NCBI RefSeq assembly: GCF_019649055.1
Contig: NW_026570225.1
Location: 2,356,001 to 2,420,000, forward strand
Direction: 5' to 3'
Source of the DNA: Paramacrobiotus metropolitanus
Lineage: Eukaryota; Tardigrada; Eutardigrada; Parachela; Macrobiotidae
DNA: 64,000 nt
Part shown: piece after piece, positions 36,701 to 53,914 of the stretch
How the letters are laid out: every line of letters starts with the position of its first letter
Position numbering within the stretch: position 1 is the stretch's first letter
Notes under the pieces: model-generated
Databases searched by the model: none
What the model was told of the DNA's origin: nothing
What the model saw: the letters and a program-made list of their open reading frames with translations, nothing else
Translations under genes and position numbers: made by a program

Positions 36701-38672
36701 TCTCCTGGGTGCGCTACACCAAGGACTTCAATATTGTGACGATTGGGGATACGGTCTTCATTCCCGACAGCCGTTTTGCCTTGGTGCGCATTCCCGGCGC
36801 TCAGGACTGGACACTGCGCATTCTGGACGTTAAACCGGCAGATGCCGGTGTCTACGAGTGCCAAATTGGGACCACACCCAAAATGGGACGGAATATTACT
36901 CTCACTGTTCTTGGTATGTTTAAAGTCACGAGTTAAGAATAGAATTTATAATAATAACGAAAGTACTGACGTCCATTACTGTATAATTATGAAAACGATT
37001 TCTGTAGTACCCATATTTTTAACGCAGTTCCGAGACGTATTCCATTGATGTACAGAGTAACTGTATGTATTTCCTCTTGTTCTGATGGGCTGCATTCGAA
37101 ATATATATAATGGGTTGCATTAAGCAAACTAATACCACCACTTGCTAAGCGGTGTTAGAAGCTAAAAGTAAACGAAGAGCGAAAATAATAAGTGACTCTG
37201 AAGAGCCATTGAAATACATCTGTTACACCTGAAGTGTCCGCGTCGTCCTGCGTGCCGCTCGCTGATCATGACATGCTGATCGCTTATCCGGTGCGTTTGT
37301 GCTTGAACGCGGTTTTCGTTTTCGACAGCTAAGAACTCTCGTGTTTTTGATTGCTGCAGCATACTTAGAAATTTGTTAAGCCACAGCCCACAGGAGTTCT
37401 TTTGTACAGAGTATGAATGTTCTTTTTTCCACAGAGAGTTAATAAGCATATTTTGCTACCATAAGTGGATCATATTAAAACTTTCCAATGACTTTGCCAT
37501 AAAGAAATTCTTTGTACTTGAGCATAGTATATACTATATACAGCTGTAACCTATTATATTTACTGCACCGTTTCAGTTGAACCGTTGCTTTTCTTGAGTA
37601 TGATTGCAACTGCATCTGCTTTTGGCCGCCTATTTAAATTTTGTTTTCTGCAGCTTGAGTTTGCATTATTTTCGCTTTTTTTGTTTACAGACACACTACA
37701 GGCCGATTCTGAAGATACGCGACCTCGTGTGCGCACATTAGGCGACGAAGGTGAAATTGCGGTGGCTTACGGTGGCAACACTTTGCTTGCGCTTGTACCC
37801 TTTACCTTCAATTACGTACACCACATACTACCCTTTTTACCATCCTTAACTATTTGGTTGGCACTTGATTTCTTTGGTTATCCCCCTGTAAATGTCCCCG
37901 GTGTACTTTCAGTTGCTCGTGCCATAATCAAAGGGGACCCTGAGACGCAGGTGGGCCATCCGCTGAATTTGACCTGCAGCATAGTGTCCAGCTTCAGCGC
38001 CCCGGCCAACACCCTCATCAAGTGGTTCCACAATGATAGCACCTACCTCAATTACGATCCCACTGCACGCTCCGGATACCACCTTGAGATCTATCAGGCC
38101 CACAGTCCCACCGGCATGTTCAGTCGCCTGATTATTCCCTCGGTGCACAATTATCATGCCGGAAAATACACCTGTTCGGCTAATAATGCCGAATCGTCCA
38201 ACATTTTTGTTCAAGTCCATCCCAGTTAGTATTCAGTTTGTACACCTGCCACACTGCTTATTTTCCCCCATTTTTTGGCGCTTGTATACGAGTACCTTCG
38301 ATATCGATTGTCACAGCTGCAGGGTACAGTAAAGGTCCAATATTCGTATGCAAAATATGCTGAGTTTATAAAGTCCACGTCGTTTTAAAATATCTGTATA
38401 CTTGAAGTATAGTATATGCGGTTCCAGTGTAATCCCGAATCGCGTTCCCTAATACAACCTAGAAAGAGGCACAAGGCATTGCCGCCATCCCGTAAACTGA
38501 ACTGAGAATCTCTACGAAAAATTATATTAATTTTAAATCTTCAGGTAAACAACCGATTGCCCTTCGGCGACGTACCGGAAATGCTGCACCTCATCATCTC
38601 TTCGCTCCGATCATTCCATTCATAACTTGGATTGGTTTATTAATATTATTGCGGATTGGTCCATTGGCGTAG
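27737..38672 (+). CDS. Dpr-like two-Ig neuronal cell-surface protein, six exons
   Basis: Exons are 27737-27860, 36425-36615, 36700-36913, 37691-37750, 37913-38224 and 38545-38672, encoding 342 residues with consistent phases. Exon 1 supplies a hydrophobic signal segment (HSLLIIVYSLFWNCLIS). Exons 2-3 form Ig domain 1 (Cys96, Trp108, Cys159), with VSWVRYTKDFNIVTIGD and DAGVYECQIGTTPKM, the Dpr-family signature. Exon 5 is Ig domain 2 (Cys218, Trp234, Cys284). Exon 6 gives a basic spacer and a hydrophobic end (PIIPFITWIGLLILLRIGPL), as in GPI-anchored Dpr proteins. Insect Dprs pair with DIP receptors in synaptic partner choice; that role here is inference. N-glycosylation sites occur in both Ig domains. 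Exon 4 (20-residue linker) and the last exon are less certain than the Ig exons. Confidence 0.9.
27861..36424 (+). other. 8.6 kb first intron of the dpr-like gene
   Basis: It begins GTGAGT and ends in a pyrimidine-rich tract then GCAG, joining the signal-peptide exon to Ig domain 1 in phase 1. No other exon or nested gene is recognised. A GC-richer patch at about 31,780-32,110 contains close-set homeodomain/POU-like strings (TGCATGCATATTAATCAG, GATAATTAGC) and may be an enhancer; that is inference. Another GC-richer patch lies at 32,390-32,640. Confidence 0.7.
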
Positions 38673-39245
38673 TCGAGCGGGCTGCGAAAGATGATTAGTT
38701 TTTCTCGTTGTTCAGTCTTTGTAGCTGGCGTAGCATCGCATTTCTGGTGAAAGAATTCCTGGTGTATTTCTCTCTTCTCCAGAATATTTGAATTCTCTTT
38801 GCATCTTTAGCATGCACAGCTGCGATCCGACGGATGTTTCTCTTTAAACAAAATTCCAGCAGACATCAAGAACACTTAATGCTCAAAGTTTTTATTCCGC
38901 GCCTAATGCTAAAAATGACCAACTCACTGTCGATGCTCGGAGATCGCGTTCGAAAATGTATAGCGCTGTAGTCGATTGCAGTTTCGTGTTCATTTGTGCA
39001 ATAAAATCAAAACTCAATCTGCAAATATTCTGATCGCACTTTTACCATAACAATCACATCGCAAATAAAGTGTGTCGCGATAAAACAATAATTGTGTAAA
39101 CTCTCAACATCCAATAATTGATGGAAAACAAGAATAATATTGAGCAGATGTCGATACAAAAAACAATACTCTGTACTCTTTTTATAAACGGAAATGACAG
39201 ATATCGTATAAAAATTAAAGTCGAAAGCATACAAAACGGACAGAT
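38673..39245. other. Convergent spacer, dpr-like gene to PGM3
   Basis: The 3' UTRs of the two convergent genes lie here. No gene or repeat is recognised. Confidence 0.4.
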
Positions 39246-41138
39246 TCACGAAGGTCGGCTGGGGACCGGTCCCACGCCGCCCGCTAACTGGAAGACATGA
39301 TATACCACTTCCTGCGCCAGTCGATCAGCATTCTCCTGTGTGTCGGCCTCCGCGTAAACCCGCACCACGTCCTCCGTTCCCGAGGGTCTGACAAACGCTC
39401 GCGCTGAATTGTACTTCTTCACTGACTGGTCAATGGCGTTCTGTAAACCAGGCGGAGAAGCGCACTTCCGCTCCGCGTCCACGGTCTGCACCACCTGCCG
39501 ATCGGACACTTTCACCTTCAGCTGCCGATTGGGCAGATCGGTGTACATTGCGTCCCAGCGCTGTATGGACCAGTTCTCCAAAAACAGGACCGCCTCCACC
39601 AGTAACAAATCCGATAGCGCATCGCCCACGGTCTGATTGATCAGTCGTCCCGCCAGCCACAATTTCTCCACGGCCTTCCACGAATTACGCACATCTTCCT
39701 TAGCAATTTGCACGTCCATGTCGCAGAAGGGCATGGCAATGTCCAGACTGGGTGCTTCGAGTTTTTTTTCTTCCCCATCGTCCATATGGAGCGACTTCAA
39801 CGTCTCCGACAGTTCACCACTTTTCGGGTTGGCTTTACACTCTTCCAAGAATTTCGAGATTCTCCGCTCGGCCTGCGGGCTAAACAGCACCGTCCCGTGT
39901 CCGTTGGCTTCGAAATACACTCCGATATCGTACTTCTTGGCCTCTTCATGCAGATACTTCACCCCCGTCTTCACGCACGCCATGGGAATGTTCAGCACAT
40001 CCGTGATGTACTTCGTGGATGCTCCATTCGCGTACGCCGTCTGCACCACACCGATTTTCAGATCCAGGCCCGAATGCCGCACCAACTGCGCGAAGAACAT
40101 GGTCAACAAGACGGCAATCTTGTCCCCGTCCAGCAGATGGAACCGGCCATCGGCGTCATGGTAGAAATACACTAACCGATCGGCATCCCCGTCGAACGAC
40201 GCACATTTCGTAGTGCCCCATGTCGTCGACGGTTTCGGTGCCTGCTGCGACACTTTGACAAAATCCGCACCACATCCGTCATTCAGGACGGCTCCACTGC
40301 CCCGTCCGTCGTTGACGATGCGGACAGTCGGCAGCGTGACGTCCGCCGCCCCGGGAAACCGCGAGCGCAGTTCGGCCAGTTTCACCGCGCCGATCCCGTT
40401 GGCGCCGTCCACCATAATCACCGCTTCATACCCGTCGCCCTCGCTTCCCTGCTCGCCCTTCATTTTCAGCAGACCGATAAAATTATCAATCAGCTTACGG
40501 TAGTATCCTTCCTCGCTGCAGTCTTCGTCTTGCGCTGCCGTGTCGGAGATACTCAGATCCACCTGATCGGTCTGACGGGAAATCAGCTTGTTGTGCGCGC
40601 ACACAATGTAATGCAGCTGCGGTGTTGTCAGCAGATGGAAATCGCGCACGGATCCGCCCAGCGCCTCCACGCCTTGTCGCAGTGCCGCGGCCAAGGCGTC
40701 GCTGCTGGGACGGGTGTCCTGCGCCATGTAGATCATGGCGGAGACGGCCACGTCGATGTTGAAGTGCTTGATGATGACTTCCAGGACGCGCACCACGTCC
40801 TTGTCGTCGGCGTTGATCAGATCGGTGGCGAAGCTCTCCCAGCTGATCTCCAGCATCTCGCCGTCGGGATCGATCAGTTTGATCCCGTTGTCGTCGATGT
40901 GATTGTGCGAGGCGGTGATCATGGCGCCGATGGCTTTGCCCTTCTGCTCCTTACTGCGCAGAACACCCAGCAGCCCCATGCGGAACATCACCCAATCCAG
41001 CTGGTTCCACGGACCACGGAATCCTGCCGTCCCGTACGTCATGCTGCGCTCCGTACCCTTGGGGTAGCCGCTTTTTATTCTCTCCTTTACTTTGCTGAAA
41101 TTCATTTTCGTGTGCGTGGGAACTCCAACAACGTGCAC
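39246..41138 (-). CDS. PGM3: Phosphoacetylglucosamine mutase (PGM3/AGM1)
   Basis: An intronless frame of 630 residues. The enzyme converts GlcNAc-6-phosphate to GlcNAc-1-phosphate on the way to UDP-GlcNAc, the donor for chitin, N-glycans and O-GlcNAc. Landmarks are YGTAGFRG near the N-terminus, active phosphoserine loop TASHN (Ser77), metal loop DGDADR (316-321), sugar-binding FEANGHG (409-415) and phosphate-binding RPSGTED (584-590), in the correct order for the alpha-D-phosphohexomutase fold. It is longer than vertebrate AGM1 (about 540), mainly through an acidic insert around residues 185-235 and other loops. Met12 (codon at 41105) may be the true start, because residues before it look unlike the family. 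Confidence 0.97.
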   Translation of the reverse strand: MHVVGVPTHTKMNFSKVKERIKSGYPKGTERSMTYGTAGFRGPWNQLDWVMFRMGLLGVLRSKEQKGKAIGAMITASHNHIDDNGIKLIDPDGEMLEISWESFATDLINADDKDVVRVLEVIIKHFNIDVAVSAMIYMAQDTRPSSDALAAALRQGVEALGGSVRDFHLLTTPQLHYIVCAHNKLISRQTDQVDLSISDTAAQDEDCSEEGYYRKLIDNFIGLLKMKGEQGSEGDGYEAVIMVDGANGIGAVKLAELRSRFPGAADVTLPTVRIVNDGRGSGAVLNDGCGADFVKVSQQAPKPSTTWGTTKCASFDGDADRLVYFYHDADGRFHLLDGDKIAVLLTMFFAQLVRHSGLDLKIGVVQTAYANGASTKYITDVLNIPMACVKTGVKYLHEEAKKYDIGVYFEANGHGTVLFSPQAERRISKFLEECKANPKSGELSETLKSLHMDDGEEKKLEAPSLDIAMPFCDMDVQIAKEDVRNSWKAVEKLWLAGRLINQTVGDALSDLLLVEAVLFLENWSIQRWDAMYTDLPNRQLKVKVSDRQVVQTVDAERKCASPPGLQNAIDQSVKKYNSARAFVRPSGTEDVVRVYAEADTQENADRLAQEVVYHVFQLAGGVGPVPSRPS

Positions 41139-42169
41139 GCGGTCAGCTCAAGTTCTGCGCAATAGTTAACCCAGATCAATCATCAATCATAGCGCTCAAA
41201 GTTTGGAAGGAAACAGTAAGGGTTAATTAATTTATCAAAAGGTAGTGTATGACAACACCAGTTCACCTACCAATTAATCCTGTACTGAGAGACAAGGTTA
41301 CCACTTAAACCACGATCAGGAATAAAACAGCAGCAAATACACGCTGGTCTAGGGAAGTGCGATTGTTGTCAGGCTATCAACTTTCTGAAACCACTGTGCT
41401 CGCCACGCGTCATCTTATGCTGAATTGTTGTTGATGCATCGTATCAGTGGCTTAATATGAGGGCTTATGTTTATTGCACCACCAATTCACCACTGCCGTC
41501 GGCTTAAATTAGTAGAAACTTCGGTTCTAATACTTTTCTTAGTCGTGTCTAATGTAAGTCGATAAATTCATTGCAGTTCTCATTAGGTAAATTTATGGCA
41601 CGATGGCGCTTCTTAATAGAAACAAAAGCCAACTCACCATAAAGGCACTTGAAGCAACCCGGTGCATTTAGATGTATCATGTACCGTAAATAATTAATCT
41701 AGAAAATACGATGTACCATGCAACAAGTCGCTATTTGGTGACCTAGCTGTTCTTGTTACTATAACTGTTAATATCCACAGGATCAAGATTAAGTTGATGG
41801 TGCACTGTCAATTTCCCCCTCTATGTGTATTTTATTATGATAGTACTAGTAATGTGACGTTATCTTTATCAGAGCCCATAGTTCTCTTAATCAATTCGAA
41901 TAAGGATTAATCTTTAAGAATTTTGGTAAACTTTTAAAAATTATGATTAAAATTCGTAATGATTCATGCCTAATAAAGGCTTTAAAAACCCACAAAATTA
42001 TGAGTAACGAGTAACTTCCAATAGACGCTGATAACACAGCTCAACAAGAGCAGCATGTTATCGTCATGACCTTCAGAACAAGTTTTGAGTCAAAACGACG
42101 TCCGTATTTGAAGTATGCTGTGAAGAAGATAATTCCAACGTCAAAAATAACTGTTCTCTAGAAAAGCAT
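41139..42169. other. Spacer between PGM3 and maltase genes
   Basis: One kilobase of AT-rich DNA between two minus-strand genes. It holds the PGM3 promoter and the maltase 3' UTR. Nothing else is recognised. Confidence 0.4.
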
Positions 42170-49158
<6,989 letters not shown>

Positions 49159-49890
49159 AGCCTTCTGACCATGAGCTATAATTGTGTGGTACGATTCCGC
49201 TGGTTTGACGTTTGCCAGTTGCAAGCCATGAATTCGAACTTGGGACTTTTGTTTTGTACTTGGCATTGTTTTATTAGAGTGCAAGCCTTATTATCGTGTT
49301 CCCTTCGCTTCTCGCGCTAATGGTTCTGTACTTTTGAAATGTGCACGCTACAGTGATTTCTTCCTGTGATTTCCAGACCACCTGCATTTTGTGTGTCAGC
49401 AGTCTGCAAACGGTATGCTACCGGACTTGCTCCAATTATTCGCACCGTAAAACAAAAAAAACGAATTCTTAATTCCAGAATCATATGAACGTAAACGACT
49501 CATGAATATTATTTTTGCTCACAAACGAATAAGGCAATCGATCTTGACGTTTTGCCCGTCGATTCTTATTAACCACGTTCTTGGTAAATAAGAATGGTCA
49601 ACATAGCAATTCACAATAACTGCAACAAATCAAAATCAGCAACCGGAAGAACGCGAATACCGTACAAAATTTGATTTTAAACATAAGCATTATGAGATCT
49701 AAGCAAAGATAGGAGAAAAAAACAGTAGCTTTGGCAAGAAAAGTTAAATGGCTGCTGATAAATCGGCAACTGCCGCTGAACGCAACGGTAATACTAAAAG
49801 TGTAACGACTCAAGTGGACCATGAAAACCGTACAAGCAAAACACAAGTATTCCCAATTTTACCCTCCGGTCTCCATCCCAGTTTGTTTTA
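49159..49890. other. Convergent spacer, ATE1 to PHD-homeodomain gene
   Basis: This is 3' UTR sequence of the two convergent genes. An 83-codon plus-strand frame starting at 49748 overlaps the last exon of the opposite gene and is not supported. Confidence 0.4.
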
Positions 49891-52761
49891 TCATTCTCGT
49901 TCGTTGCTGAAAGCCACTCGGAAAGCCATTCTGCACTGCTTCTGCAGATCAAGATCTGCCATGCGTGCGGCTAAAACTTCCGGAGTACCTGAAAGATAAC
50001 ACACAGATACAGAAAGTCTCACCTCACAACCGTGCAGTCGTGTTAAAAACATGCGGTAGACTATTCTGCCGAGCAGATCTTACACGACGGATCATTAAGC
50101 TGTGCGGCAGCTAGAAACGGCTGCAGCCATTCCTGTCGCATGAACGTATCGTCAATTATGGTAGGGACAAAATCTTGCTCATCCAGCGGTAACTGCTGGT
50201 GATTCAAATATTCCTCCGGGTCACATTCGTCAGCAGCTAAAAACGAAGAACCGCTTAATAACCACTAGTTTAACCATCTATTGTGCTATCAATGCGAAGT
50301 CAACGCATCGCGTAATGCTATAATTGTTATCCCCAAAAGTGAACAATACTATACTTCAATTCGATACCTTCCGATGCTTCCGTCACGTTATCAACACTTT
50401 CCCATTCTGTCCCGGTTGATGTACCGGGCGAAGGAGCTGAGCAACCAGTTGCGGTTCTTTGCTGTCGATTTTTTTGCACAGCCGGGACTGATTTATTTTT
50501 CCCATTGTGCTTCTGCAGATAAAACTAATGAAGTAAGTTATGACACAGACGTAACGTTAATGAGCTGACCGTTCATCCAATGCCTGTGATATGGTACTGT
50601 TAAGGGATACCTGGATTTTTTGTACTGCGTCAAGGGATTCCCCAATCCGAAACACAGGTTTACTACCGAGTAAATTCCGTTCTAAGGATGATGAAAGCAT
50701 TTTAGTCACACGATAAACGACGCATGTACTCGATTGCGACAGACTTCATCCGACTGCAATGAACTGACCTGATACATTACCTGCTATTCTCTTTACATTG
50801 GGCGTTCTGCTGCACTGCTCTCCATTCTTCTTCCTCTTCTGAACTTCATTATTATGCCACTGCGTGATGACCTTCTTCTCTAGTCCGGTCTCAAGACTCA
50901 ATCGGGACAACAGATCACCGCGGGGCGGGCGGTTTATGTCGAAAGAAGCAAGCAAGACTCGTCGCTGTTCGGGGGTCTTGTGTGGTTTGCGCTTATATCC
51001 CGACTGCAGTGCCGTGGAATTCGACATAGTCTTGACCATAGTCTTGACTTTCCAAGCCATGCCCAGGTCCACCTTGTCAACGTTCGTCCGTGGTTCACTA
51101 GAAGTTTTTCCCGGATTCACTGTGGCGCAAGATTGACGCCTTAAAAGCACCCGAAGTTTAGATTTTTTCTTCTTCCGAATCCGTGCACCCTCCTGGGGAT
51201 GATGCGATGTATCCATAGCAACAAGCTGCTCACATGGGGACGCTCTGACTGTCTCCATTACAGCGGAGACGGACATTTTTGGTAGACGTCGGACGTTACT
51301 CGACTGGGGAGGTGTACGATGCTCATTCACCGCACTGCCAGAATGGAGAATCGTGGAACTCCTCATCAAAGGGCCATAAGAATCTGCGGAAGGATCTCTT
51401 CCGGTTGTTAAAAGTCGCGCTGCTGCCTCCTGTTGCTGATGCATGCGATGTACTACGGACGGATCCTTCAGCGTAATTTTCAAGAACGATCGAGAATCTG
51501 AAATTGGCACACATGCTGAAGCACACAGATAAGCAAATTTATGGATAATCGCAAACAACCGCACGTTGAACTTTACAAGTATTGACACTCCAGTCCAACG
51601 GTGTCCATTCATTTCGAAAACCATTCATTTCATTCATTTAGGTTTCTTAGGTTTCGGAAGTCCGAAATGAATGACTTCCGAAACGAATGGTTTCCGAAAT
51701 GAATGGTTTCCGAAATGATAGGGTGCCAGTCCAACACGAAGCAGCGGAATGCGTCGATTAAGGGAAACACATACCAAAACGTGTTTCATAAGAAGTACAT
51801 AATTATTAAGTTTATTAATATTATTTCATACGCCGCAGGTCCCAGCAGCTACTGTACGTGCTTTTCGTAAGGCACTGAAAACCTGCTTTATTGTGCAAAA
51901 CTGGGTAAAAATAACTTAATCATTATCAGCTTCTGTACTCGTACTGAAATGTGAATTATAATAATAATAATTATAATAATGTACTAAAATATAATAATTA
52001 ATGACCGGACTTACGACTGCTCAAACCAGACGACGACGCAACCAACGCGTAACAGCAAATAAATGAAATCACAGAAAGGTAACAAATTATGAAATAGTTT
52101 ATGAATTTTAGTTGCCAAATAATAAGTTGATAAATAACAGGAACCATCTACTCATTCCGAGCCTCTAAAACAGTATAAGCAAAATATGAACAGAGTTCTG
52201 CTGCTTTACGGCCATTAATTTTACGGTACAAACCTACCTAAGCATTTTTTACAGTAGTAATCTTCAATGAAATCCGCATCGCGTTCTTCGACATCCACAC
52301 AACGCCCATGATACCACTGCTTGCAATAATCACATAATCTGTAAAAACATAAAACGATTTCGGCAAACTAAAGATGAGAATCATGAGTCAGGTTACTTAG
52401 CCGTACACTGTGATTTATTACATTGTTGGTTCAGGTTGCCCAATAATACGACAAATTCCAAACCAAAAGCATAAAATATCTATATAATGCCGAGCGCAAA
52501 CTATCCTGCATTTCATAGAACATCTTTGCTACCAGTAAAGTTCCAGCCTTACATCATGAAACTGTCGAAATCACGGGAACACAGAGGACAGGCATCCAAA
52601 TTTCTATCAGAAGGCTCAGGCTGAATGGCTGCCTCGAAAACGGCGCAAGCCGTTCCAGCATTATGTGTTTCCTGCGAACGTGCTGTTCCACATACAGTCT
52701 TCTGCGACTCAGCCTGACTGTCCTCCGTAGTATCAAACTGATTATCCCCACTTTCAGCCAT
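49891..52761 (-). CDS. PHD finger plus homeodomain protein, seven exons
   Basis: Exons in transcript order are 52761-52553, 52338-52238, 51497-50781, 50681-50611, 50512-50368, 50236-50084 and 49988-49891, encoding 497 residues with all phases consistent. A PHD finger at about residues 58-102 has ligands C58, C61, C72, C75, H80, C83, C99 and C102 (FMILCDYCKQWYHGRC is typical of H3K4me-type readers). A homeodomain-like segment at about 269-328 starts YKRKPHKTPEQRRVLLASF and has recognition helix KKVITQWHNNEVQKRKK, keeping Trp48 and Asn51 but with His49 and Glu52 in place of Phe and Arg. The region between them is basic and Ser-rich; the C-terminus is acidic, then helical. It is probably a nuclear chromatin or transcription factor. 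The first ATG is 52761; a TTG three codons upstream is not used as start. Confidence 0.87.
51669..51716. repeat. Three tandem 16-mers in an intron
   Basis: GAATGACTTCCGAAAC is followed by two copies of GAATGGTTTCCGAAAT. The preceding 60 bases (51605-51668) hold inverted versions (CCATTCATTTC, GGTTTCGGAAGT), so the block can fold back. It lies in the second intron of the PHD-homeodomain gene. Confidence 0.8.
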
Positions 52762-53605
52762 TAGCGACAAGGGTTTTCTTTATTCGACAACGTTTGCAGT
52801 GAATGACTGTAAGTCGCCCGGTTTTCCAATGAAAACATCAACGATTCACTGGCAAAAGGTAAAACAGTAACTCATACACTTTCAAAGGCAATCCTGTCAT
52901 TGAATAGCACTGGTCGCTCGCCAGATCCTAACATGTAAACTTGATTACTGGATTATTGCCACTATAATTAGAAATGTTTCCGTTCGCTTTCGATGAGTTA
53001 AGTAATAATCCTGCATAAGAGATATTTCAAAATTATATCGAACGAATTAGTAAATACACTAATTATAATAATAATAATAATTGAATTTTATGATTTTTAT
53101 CAGTACGGTGACTGTAAAGTGTGAGCACACTCATCAGCCCAGGCATAAAGTGGCTGCTACGGCAGCCTAATAGAGGGATCTATTCCGAGCTTACGCTCCG
53201 CCCACCATATCGAGATGGGCGGCATCTTTCATTTTATCATGCACCGAAGGTGTTTTCGGAAGTATGGAGTCTGGACTGCATGCAGGGTGCTCGCCTTCCC
53301 TACTGTCAATTTACCAATTATTTGCTAGGAGTTGCACTGTGTGGCCTGCACAAAACAAAACAAAACGACAGGCAGTTTTAAAAATAAGGAATATAGTTCT
53401 CTGTGGTTTAATATTTTGGGCACTGGACAGAGGCCAAATTGTACCTGACGATTTGCCAAAGGGCATGCTTGACGTTGCCTATCGGGAAGTGTATTTTTAC
53501 ATCTGCGCATACCAAATTTTTCCAAGCAACTTCGGCAACATTCACTTGTCAAGCATCAGCCAACAGAGGCGGCCTAATCACAGAGAAAATTTGATATACA
53601 CGTAA
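52762..53605. other. PHD-homeodomain promoter side
   Basis: AT-rich sequence with short (TAA)n runs at about 53,058-53,080. Plus-strand frames at 53,121 and 53,264 are not recognisable. On the minus strand near 53,430-53,550 there are short splice-bounded pieces that might belong to the unresolved small gene at 53,606-53,914. Confidence 0.35.
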
Positions 53606-53914
53606 ATTGCTCCTGTCGGCGCCGTCCCAAGGATAGATGCCGCATTGCCAAGTTGGACCTCGATGCTGATCCGCTGACGAAGGAATTCCGTAGCCCGTTT
53701 TTCGCCGGTTTCCTGTCGTACTCGTATCTTCTGTTCCAGTTCCGTTATCGTGCGGGCAGCTTCCGGTCACCTGCGTTAAAAATGTTACTGCTTGAACTGT
53801 GCAATTACACTACGATTGAGTATGTTTGCAATGTTTTTTGGGATTTGTATTTTACAAAAATGAAAAAATCCGCAGAAAAATTGAACCGGGTGTGACGACC
53901 GGACGGCCCGGACA
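53606..53914 (-). CDS. Unresolved coiled-coil exon, possible small gene
   Basis: Between an acceptor ending at 53770 and a GTGTAT donor at about 53604, the minus strand carries a frame with strong coiled-coil character (ARITELEQKIRVRQETGEKR, then FLRQRISIEVQLGNAAS). An ATG at 53914 opens a 20-codon frame (MSGPSGRHTRFNFSADFFIF) ending at a GTAAAA donor. The phase of that donor does not match the coiled-coil frame, so the model is incomplete or wrong. I do not recognise the family. Confidence 0.3.

Noticed and set aside
39637-41165. Plus-strand frames of 155-211 codons across PGM3
   Set aside because: They are shadows of the GC-rich PGM3 coding sequence on the opposite strand.
49748-49999. 83-codon plus-strand frame with a good ATG
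   Set aside because: It overlaps the terminal exon of the PHD-homeodomain gene in antisense and has no similarity to a known family.
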